Shown here: in pieces, positions 30,419 to 36,078 of the stretch | How positions within the stretch are numbered: the stretch's first letter is position 1 | Layout of the letters: every line of letters begins with the position of its first letter | DNA from: an uncultured Mycoplasmatota bacterium | GTDB lineage: Bacteria; Bacillota_I; Bacilli_A; RF39; UBA660 | Assembly: GCA_900543675.1 (NCBI GenBank) | Contig: UQRY01000019.1 | Coordinates: forward strand, 1-36,078 | DNA length: 36,078 bases | Direction: 5' to 3' | Notes under the pieces: model-generated | The model's database searches: none | What the model saw: only the letters and a program-made list of their open reading frames with translations | What the model was told of the DNA's origin: nothing | Position numbers and translations under genes: made by a program

Positions 30419-32071
30419 ATGACAGATAAAGAATTAGCAGAATTGATGTTTCCCGATGTTACTCATGATGTAGAGTATTATGAGAAGTTGTATCCAGAGA
30501 GAAATTTACCAGAAGGGGCGATTGTTTCTAGGTTTGCGCCAAGTCCTACGGGGTTTGTGCATATGGGAAGTTTGCGTTCAGCGTTTATTGCTCAAAAATT
30601 ACCTAAGGATACCAATGGGGTATTTTATTTAAGAATAGAGGATACTGATGGAGCACGTACTGTTGAAAATGGAATTCAAGGTATTATCGATGATTTAAAA
30701 AATTTTGATATTCAAATTGATGAAGGAGTAATTTCTGAAACTGAAGAAATCGGTGCTTATGGACCATATATTCAAAGTAAGAGAAGAGAAATTTATCGTA
30801 CGTATGCGAAATCATTAGTGGAAAGAGGACTTGCTTATCCTTGTTTTTGTACGCAAGAAGAATTAGATGAGACAAGAAAGATGCAGGAGTTAAATAAAGA
30901 AAGAATCGGTATCTATGGTAGTTATGCAAAATGTCGTTTTCTTTCTAATGAGGAAAGAGCGGAGAGAATCCGTCGTGGCGATAAGTTTATCGTTAGATTA
31001 AAATCGCCTGGTGATTTCCGTAAGAAAGTTAGTTATCAAGACTTAGTAAGAGGAAAGATTGAATTCCCAGAAAATGATATGGACATTGTACTTATTAAGA
31101 GTGATGGCCTACCTTTATATCATTTTGCCCATGCTATTGATGATCATTTGATGCATACGACTCATGTTATTCGTGGTGAAGAGTGGATCTCTTCCGTTCC
31201 TGTCCATCTTCAATTATTTCAAGTATTAGGATTTAAGCCTCCTAAATATGCTCATTTGGGTGTGGTGATGAAAGTTGATGAAAATGGAACTAGAAGAAAA
31301 CTTTCTAAAAGAAAGGATCCAGAAGCTGCAGTTAGCTATTACCATGAACAAGGAATTCCGGTTCCTGCTGTTAAACTTTATTTAATGACGACAGCAAACT
31401 CTAATTTTGAAGCCTGGTGGGAACAAAATCCAACGCTTGGTATCGATGATTTCCGTTTTGATTTTAAAAAGATGAGTGTCAGTGGAACCTTATTCGATTT
31501 AGAAAAACTACTTAATATTTCTAGAAATTATATTAGTCGCCTAACTGCAGAAGAAGTTTATCAAGGATGTTTAGCTTGGGCTAAAGAGTTCGATCATGAA
31601 TTTGCGAAACTATTAGAGAAATATCCTGAATATTCAAAAGCTATCTTTAATATTGAGCGTGAACAAAAGAAGCCTCGTAAGGATTATGAATCTTTCTCTA
31701 AGGTAAAATCTCAAGTGTGGTATATGTACGATGAGTATTTTACAGGGGATTTAACCTATGATTTTGGTAAAATCCAAGACCAAGCTGAAATTGCGAAGAT
31801 TTTATCTACTTATCTTGATAAATACTTTGATGAAAATGATGATAAGGATACATGGTTTGAAAAGATTAAACAGTTATCTACTGAGCTTGGTTATACAACC
31901 GATATGAAAGCTTATCGTCAAAATCCTGATTTATATCCAGGAAGTGTAGCGGATGTTTCAACAGTAATTCGTGTTGCCGCAACAACAAGTAGTATGACAC
32001 CTGACTTGTATGTTCTTTTATCTTTACTTGGAAAAGAGCGTATGAAAACTAGATTTCAAAAATTTATGTAA
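30419..32071 (+). CDS. gltX: Glutamyl-tRNA synthetase (550-aa Clostridia-type)
   Basis: Charges tRNA with glutamate using ATP. The 550-aa class I synthetase has the N-terminal lead YYEKLYPERNLPEGA, the FAPSPTG block with HIGH-type motif HMGS, the LRIEDTD segment, FCTQEEL, the HVIRGEEW segment and the KMSKS-type motif KLSKRKD, followed by the anticodon-binding helical half. It resembles the longer second type of GluRS in Firmicutes. I chose the ATG at 30419 because AAAAGGTG precedes it; an ATG at 30398 has no such site. Adjacent to tRNA-Gln, it may (mis)charge that tRNA for the GatCAB amidation route; this is inference from context. Confidence 0.9.
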   Translation: MTDKELAELMFPDVTHDVEYYEKLYPERNLPEGAIVSRFAPSPTGFVHMGSLRSAFIAQKLPKDTNGVFYLRIEDTDGARTVENGIQGIIDDLKNFDIQIDEGVISETEEIGAYGPYIQSKRREIYRTYAKSLVERGLAYPCFCTQEELDETRKMQELNKERIGIYGSYAKCRFLSNEERAERIRRGDKFIVRLKSPGDFRKKVSYQDLVRGKIEFPENDMDIVLIKSDGLPLYHFAHAIDDHLMHTTHVIRGEEWISSVPVHLQLFQVLGFKPPKYAHLGVVMKVDENGTRRKLSKRKDPEAAVSYYHEQGIPVPAVKLYLMTTANSNFEAWWEQNPTLGIDDFRFDFKKMSVSGTLFDLEKLLNISRNYISRLTAEEVYQGCLAWAKEFDHEFAKLLEKYPEYSKAIFNIEREQKKPRKDYESFSKVKSQVWYMYDEYFTGDLTYDFGKIQDQAEIAKILSTYLDKYFDENDDKDTWFEKIKQLSTELGYTTDMKAYRQNPDLYPGSVADVSTVIRVAATTSSMTPDLYVLLSLLGKERMKTRFQKFM

Positions 32072-32100
32072 CAGTATGAGAATAAGTCATACTGTTTTTC
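32070..32100 (+). terminator. Terminator after gltX
   Basis: Perfect 10-bp stem AACAGTATGA (32070-32079) / TCATACTGTT (32087-32096), 7-nt loop, T-run. It overlaps the stop codon. Confidence 0.9.
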
Positions 32101-32129
32101 TTTCAAAAACTTCAAATGTGCGTTATAAT
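32101..32129 (+). promoter_or_regulatory. Predicted promoter of the AI-2E family transporter gene
   Basis: TTTCAA (32101-32106), 17-bp spacer, TATAAT (32124-32129), directly after the gltX terminator. Confidence 0.5.
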
Positions 32130-32152
32130 GAAAATATCAAGAGGAGGGTATT

Positions 32153-33283
32153 ATGGAGTTAAATAAAGAAAATATCCAAAAGATTGTGGGTATTATTGCT
32201 TTTGGCGTTGGCTTTTATTGGCTATTGAATAATCTTGATGGGGTAGGAAGTTTTATTCATCGCTTTTTTCGGTTATTGTTCCCTTTTATTTTGGGTGGTG
32301 TTATTGCTTTTATTTTAAATATACCAATGACAAAAATCGAGAAATTTATTAAAAAGAAATTGAAGAGAAAAAAAACGCATTTTCCTGTTCGAACAATTTC
32401 TATTACTTTGGCGTTATTGATCTTTTTTGCAGTAATTGTTGCGATTTCTTTTTTATTAATTCCTGAATTGATTGAAAACATTCAATTACTGATTTCTAAT
32501 ATTCCCCAAGTGGTTAGTGATGTTCAGGATTGGGCTCTAAAACTTGCGGATGATTATCCGGATATTCAGAAGCAGATTGAAGCCGCCTTTGAATCTAATG
32601 GAACGAGTTTTAATGATTTTATTGTTTCTATTTTAAATCATGTAATTAATGGCTCTTTAAATTTTGTTAGTAGTTTGGTATCAGGATTATTTACTGTATT
32701 TACTGCGATAGTATTTGCGATATATATGCTTAATCAAAAAGAGCAATTAGTGGTTGGTAGCAAAAAATTAATGTATGCGTATGTGAAAAAACAACATGCG
32801 GATAAAGTAATTGACATGGCTCGTTTAGCGAATCAAACTTTTTCAAAGTTTATTTCTGGTCAATGTGTGGAAGCTGTTTTACTAGGATGTATCTTCTTTG
32901 CAGTACTCAATTTACTTGGTTTCCCTTATGCATTAATCATTTCTGTTTTAATCTCAATAACAGCGCTTATTCCTATGTTTGGGGCAATGATCGCGATGGT
33001 AATTGGTGCCGTTTTAATCGCAGTTACTAGTCCAATCAAAGCAATTTTGTTTATTATTATCTTCCAGATTATTCAACAAATTGAAAACAACTTTATCTAT
33101 CCAAAAGTAGTTGGTAAATCGGTTGGATTATCGAGTATGTGGACTTTATTAGCCGTGATTTTAGGTGGTAGTTTAATGGGAATTGTTGGTATGATTATTG
33201 GCCTTCCACTAGCATCTATCATTTATGCTATTATCAAGAATGAAACAAATGAGCGCTTAGCTGAAAAAAATATTCGTGTATAA
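32153..33283 (+). CDS. AI-2E family transporter (PerM/YdiK-like membrane protein)
   Basis: A 376-aa polytopic membrane protein of the AI-2E transporter family. Predicted helices: two at about 10-55, one at about 80-105, a soluble stretch rich in helices (about 110-170), then several more from about 170 to 365. The C-terminal half holds the conserved core of the family: SALIPMFGAMIA-like segment here read as ITALIPMFGAMIA, and QQIENNFIYPKVVGKSVGLS. Members are proposed exporters or importers of autoinducer-2, ions or other solutes; the substrate here cannot be told. GAGGAGGG precedes the ATG. It is a single gene ending at a bidirectional terminator. Confidence 0.9.
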   Translation: MELNKENIQKIVGIIAFGVGFYWLLNNLDGVGSFIHRFFRLLFPFILGGVIAFILNIPMTKIEKFIKKKLKRKKTHFPVRTISITLALLIFFAVIVAISFLLIPELIENIQLLISNIPQVVSDVQDWALKLADDYPDIQKQIEAAFESNGTSFNDFIVSILNHVINGSLNFVSSLVSGLFTVFTAIVFAIYMLNQKEQLVVGSKKLMYAYVKKQHADKVIDMARLANQTFSKFISGQCVEAVLLGCIFFAVLNLLGFPYALIISVLISITALIPMFGAMIAMVIGAVLIAVTSPIKAILFIIIFQIIQQIENNFIYPKVVGKSVGLSSMWTLLAVILGGSLMGIVGMIIGLPLASIIYAIIKNETNERLAEKNIRV

Positions 33284-33326
33284 AAAATACAGGTAGTGAA
33301 TAAATTTCACTCCTGTATTTATTTTT
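33282..33326. terminator. Bidirectional terminator between convergent genes
   Basis: Stem AAATACAGG (33285-33293) / CCTGTATTT (33312-33320), extended inward by AGTGAA/TTCACT across a bulged T. A-run on the left and T-run on the right serve both strands. Confidence 0.85.
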
Positions 33327-34329
33327 CTTTTAAGACTTCTGTATATACTTGTTTTAATTTTTTTCCGACATCTTTGATGTCTTTTTCTTTGGTTAAAGGG
33401 TAGGCATTGTCTACTAATGATGGTAATTTTCCGGTTAGTATTTTTTTAATTTTATCTTCGAATTCGTCTAAATCTTTTGCTTTGTACATATTGATGCCAT
33501 CTTGAAACCAATCTTCAAAGATCGGAATATCACGAATTAGTGCATTTGTTTTACAAGCACATGCTTCAATAATAGGGATTCCTTCTGTTTCTTCTAGGGT
33601 AGGGAATAAGTAAAGGTCACACCCGTTTAATGCTTCTCTAATTGTTTCTCTTTCTACGTAGCCTGCCCAAGTTAAGTTATCTAGCTTTGTATGGACTGCT
33701 TTTTTTACTGGTGCGGTTGCGGCTGCTAAGGGGCTATATCCAAACCAGATGAATTTATATTCCGGTAAGCGTTTAGCAAGCTCTACAAAATCGACAATTC
33801 CTTTTCTTTCAATATATAATCCGATTCCTACAATTACTTTATCTTCTTTTGTGTAATGATATTTTTTTCTGAAATTCTCCCCAAACTTTTTATCTTTTTT
33901 AAAGAAAGTAAGATCAATTCCATTAGAGATGGCTACTATTTTTTTGTCTTCCAGTCCTTTGTAGTTTTGTAGTAATTTTTTAGAGTAAGTAGTGGGAGTG
34001 ACGATGATATCTCCTAGGGAATAACATTTAATTAACCACCATTTAATTAGTTTAGAAGTCTGTTTCGCAAGAATAAAACCATTTTTGTAATCTTCCTCAG
34101 TAGAATGAGCATGATAGACAATCTTTTTTCCTTTTTTCTTGGCTTTTTTGGCAAAAAAATAAGATTTTATAAACCAAGTATTGATGTGTAGAATGTCATA
34201 ATCTTCTTTTGGATTTAAAGTATAAGGAATGTTTTCGTCTTCTAGGGCGGTCATTTGATGTTTGATGGCTTTTCCTAATCCACTTTTACCAATTGTTTTT
34301 AGTCCTTCGGCATATAATAATACTTTCAT
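33319..34329 (-). CDS. GT4 glycosyltransferase, LafB/CpoA-like (glycolipid synthesis)
   Basis: A 336-aa family 4 glycosyltransferase (GT-B fold). MKVLLYAEGL, then KSGLGKAIKHQ, DILHINTW, YHAHSTEEDYKNGF, TPTTYSKKLL and ISNGIDLTFF match, from memory, the LafB/CpoA family. That family adds a second sugar to glucosyl-diacylglycerol to make the diglycosyl lipid that anchors lipoteichoic acid. The second domain shows GIGLYIERKGI, WFGYSP and the acidic donor-site motif EETEGIPIIEA. It acts at the inner membrane face. AGAGGT precedes the ATG. It is last in an apparent operon with the Fic gene and a 165-aa unknown, 13 nt after the latter. Sugar specificity is not certain. Confidence 0.85.
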   Translation of the reverse strand: MKVLLYAEGLKTIGKSGLGKAIKHQMTALEDENIPYTLNPKEDYDILHINTWFIKSYFFAKKAKKKGKKIVYHAHSTEEDYKNGFILAKQTSKLIKWWLIKCYSLGDIIVTPTTYSKKLLQNYKGLEDKKIVAISNGIDLTFFKKDKKFGENFRKKYHYTKEDKVIVGIGLYIERKGIVDFVELAKRLPEYKFIWFGYSPLAAATAPVKKAVHTKLDNLTWAGYVERETIREALNGCDLYLFPTLEETEGIPIIEACACKTNALIRDIPIFEDWFQDGINMYKAKDLDEFEDKIKKILTGKLPSLVDNAYPLTKEKDIKDVGKKLKQVYTEVLKEK

Positions 34330-34342
34330 AGTTACCTCTTTT

Positions 34343-34840
34343 CTATTTGTGTGTGTTTGTTGAATGACTGAATTCTTCTTGTTGATGATTTTTTAAGTAA
34401 GTGTGTAGGATTTCAGTATTAATTTTTCCACTATGTTCAGCATGAATATCTTCAAATTTGTTTTCTTCAGAGTCGTATGATTCTAGAAAAATAAATTCTG
34501 TTGATTTTAAATCTTCGTCATAGGTGGAAATTACTTTTTCTTGTTCTTTTGTTATTTGATCGGGTAGATAAATACAAAGTGAAGATACTTTTTCAAAAGA
34601 ACGGATTTTATAGTTTTCGATGATGATATTGTTTTCTGATGCTAGTTCTTGAAAAAACATAAAATTAGTTTGTATGTCATTTAAAGAAAAGGTTAGTCCA
34701 AAGGAGTGGCGTCGCAAGTAATCATCCTGTTTTGAAAATTCTTGTAGATATTCGTAATGATTATTGTAAATGTCATTACGTTTGATGAATCTTGTTTCAC
34801 CATTTGGACTAATGACTAAGTATATGTAAGTGTTTAGCAT
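34343..34840 (-). CDS. Hypothetical protein, 165 aa
   Basis: Not recognised. The sequence begins with a strand-like segment TYIYLVISPNGE, is acidic overall, has no membrane segment and no Cys pairs, and ends in a His/Asn/Glu-rich, probably disordered tail. The ATG is well supported by AAAAAGGAG. It lies 24 nt downstream of the Fic gene and 13 nt upstream of the glycosyltransferase, so the three are likely co-transcribed. Being next to a Fic gene, it might be a target or regulator of the Fic protein; there is no direct evidence for that. Confidence 0.7.
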   Translation of the reverse strand: MLNTYIYLVISPNGETRFIKRNDIYNNHYEYLQEFSKQDDYLRRHSFGLTFSLNDIQTNFMFFQELASENNIIIENYKIRSFEKVSSLCIYLPDQITKEQEKVISTYDEDLKSTEFIFLESYDSEENKFEDIHAEHSGKINTEILHTYLKNHQQEEFSHSTNTHK

Positions 34841-34864
34841 GATATTCTCCTTTTTATCACGATA

Positions 34865-35665
34865 TTATTTATTTTCAAAATATTTTTGCATATTTTTAAA
34901 TGTCATGATAGATAGTTGTTGAATTGTTTCATTAAACAGTTTAATGTCACCAATTTCTAATGGACTATTTTGATAATCTGTATTAATATTGATTTCTTCA
35001 ATGATAGAATAATAAGATAGTTTTTGACTTTCATTAATATTGATTGGTGGATAATTATTTTTAATTAATTCGTAATTTATAATGAGTCTTGCTACGCGGC
35101 CATTTCCATCACTAAATGGATGAATATTAATAATTGCCATGTGTAGTCTTACGTCTCGTTCAAATACAGTTAATTCTTGCCACTCATTTTCATATTTTTG
35201 CTTTAACTCATTCATTCTACTGGTTACAAGAGAAGGTAGGGTAAAATTTATTTCGTTGCCATTACTATTAATTAAATAATTTTCATGTTCTTTATAGTTT
35301 CCTGCATTTTCTATGATGCCGTTACCGATGATTTGGTGTAAGTTTTTGATTATAGTGATAAGGTCTATCTCTTTATTTAATATTTCGAAAATATACTTAA
35401 AAGCATTTTGATGATTTATTGTTTCGTTGATTTCTCTTTGCTTAGTTTTGTCTACTATGTTTGTTAAATTATAAGTATGATTTAGAATTTTTTTCGTATC
35501 ATTTAAAGTTAAAGTCATATTAGTTCCTTCGATACGGTTAGAGTGAAAAGTGAATAGGGTTCCAAATTCATCAATCAAATAGTTATAGTATTGTTTTTTT
35601 AATGGATCACTAAAACTAGCAATTTTATTTTGAATTTTAGCTAAATCAAATATTCTATCTAACAT
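34865..35665 (-). CDS. Fic family protein (class II, predicted AMP-transferase)
   Basis: A 266-aa Fic-domain protein. The catalytic motif HPFSDGNGR (182-190, with Arg193) is intact: His182 as base, Asp and Asn for metal and phosphate, Arg for the nucleotide. Upstream, SNRIEG (42-47) is the S/T-x-x-x-E-G/N inhibitory helix in its N-terminal, class II position; Glu46 would block ATP until relieved. Such enzymes usually attach AMP to Ser/Thr/Tyr of target proteins. The flap-like segment before the motif is around 125-145. No antitoxin gene is required, since inhibition is internal. First gene of a minus-strand operon; GGAGG precedes its ATG. Confidence 0.9.
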   Translation of the reverse strand: MLDRIFDLAKIQNKIASFSDPLKKQYYNYLIDEFGTLFTFHSNRIEGTNMTLTLNDTKKILNHTYNLTNIVDKTKQREINETINHQNAFKYIFEILNKEIDLITIIKNLHQIIGNGIIENAGNYKEHENYLINSNGNEINFTLPSLVTSRMNELKQKYENEWQELTVFERDVRLHMAIINIHPFSDGNGRVARLIINYELIKNNYPPININESQKLSYYSIIEEININTDYQNSPLEIGDIKLFNETIQQLSIMTFKNMQKYFENK

Positions 35666-35820
35666 GAATGCCTCCTAATATTATAGATAAGTTGGATGTA
35701 AATTAAAATGTAGTTTTTTCATTACCATTATATCATAATTACAATGTTTTTAATTGTTATTTTGTTAGCAGTATATATAATGCCAAAAAATACCAGTATT
35801 TCGATATTCGTCTATAATAA

Positions 35821-36078
35821 ACAAAAAAATATCGGTTTTTCCGATATTTCTCTATGTTCCAGTTAAAGAACTTAATCCTAATTTGGTGATCTGTACGGGA
35901 TACCCGTTATATACACAAAAAAATATCGGTTTTTCCGATATTTCTCTATGTTCCAGTTAAAGAACTTAATCCTAATTTGGTGATCTGTACGGGATACCCG
36001 TTATATACACAAAAAAATATCGGTTTTTCCGATATTTCTCTATGTTCCAGTTAAAGAACTTAATCCTAATTTGGTGAT
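35821..36078. repeat. 94-bp tandem repeat array (2.7 copies visible, continues beyond the window)
   Basis: Identical units begin at 35821, 35915 and 36009, giving a period of 94 bp; the third is cut by the window edge. Each unit holds a perfect hairpin with 9-bp stem AAATATCGG/CCGATATTT and T5 loop (35827-35849 in unit 1), a GTTC/GAAC mini-hairpin, and ACGGG-ATA-CCCGT (35895-35907). There are no unique spacers, so this is not CRISPR, and no reading frame is evident. The whole gap after the Fic start (35666-36078) contains only the Fic promoter region and this array. Confidence 0.9.

Noticed and set aside
35821..36078. CRISPR array
   Set aside because: The 94-bp units are contiguous and identical, without unique spacers, and no cas gene is near.
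1..36078. Mycoplasma-type genetic code (TGA as Trp)
   Set aside because: Several genes end in TGA at natural ends (5900, 9313, 26941) and Trp is encoded by TGG throughout.

Overview
The window is from a low-GC Gram-positive bacterium (Bacillota, most likely a gut lineage of the Bacilli/Erysipelotrichales/RF39 kind). Evidence: AT-rich sequence, AGGAGG-type ribosome binding sites, U-tract terminators, and Bacillota-like versions of PyrG, MutY, the glutamyl-tRNA synthetase and a LafB/CpoA-like glycolipid glycosyltransferase. TGA is used as a stop in both halves (for example at 5900, 9313 and 26941), so the standard bacterial code applies and not the mycoplasma code. The exact genus cannot be named from the sequence alone.

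Region 1 (1-9664) is the right-hand part of an integrative mobile element; its left end lies outside the window. It holds a 5'-truncated membrane-anchored surface protein with an InlB-type repeat, a DnaA-like AAA+ ATPase, an SSB-like OB-fold protein, a serine recombinase, a counter-oriented zinc-ribbon protein, two tiny Cys-containing proteins, a possible replication initiator followed by direct repeats and a dyad, a DnaB-like ATPase with a degenerate P-loop, an excisionase-like HTH protein and a tyrosine integrase. It ends in a 47-nt 3' fragment of tRNA-Phe, which marks the attachment site. The integrase-proximal end carries repeated TTGTGGACGAA motifs (probable arm sites), a large inverted repeat and an outward-facing promoter.

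Region 2 (9706-17746) is chromosomal. It begins with tRNA-Arg and tRNA-Pro, which the insertion has cut off from the 5' part of their tRNA cluster. Next come a solitary MvaI/BcnI-family endonuclease gene (minus strand), mutY, a Nudix hydrolase, an unusual fusion of exonuclease III with an LD-carboxypeptidase (S66) domain, a class I glutamine-amidotransferase-like hydrolase, and pyrG behind a leader hairpin. MutY, Nudix and ExoIII together look like a base-excision/oxidized-guanine repair island.

Region 3 (17937-24189) has an operon of iron-dependent alcohol dehydrogenase, FIST sensory-domain protein and aldehyde dehydrogenase, then tRNA-Ala, a DUF3419/BtaA-like protein and an XRE regulator with one membrane segment. 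Region 4 (24375-33283) has a MacB/FtsX-type ABC exporter (minus strand), a large unrecognised single-pass membrane protein, tRNA-Gln(CUG), gltX and an AI-2E family transporter. Region 5 (33319-36078) is a minus-strand operon of a Fic protein, an unknown 165-aa protein and the LafB/CpoA-like glycosyltransferase. The window ends in an array of identical 94-bp tandem repeats that continues past its edge.
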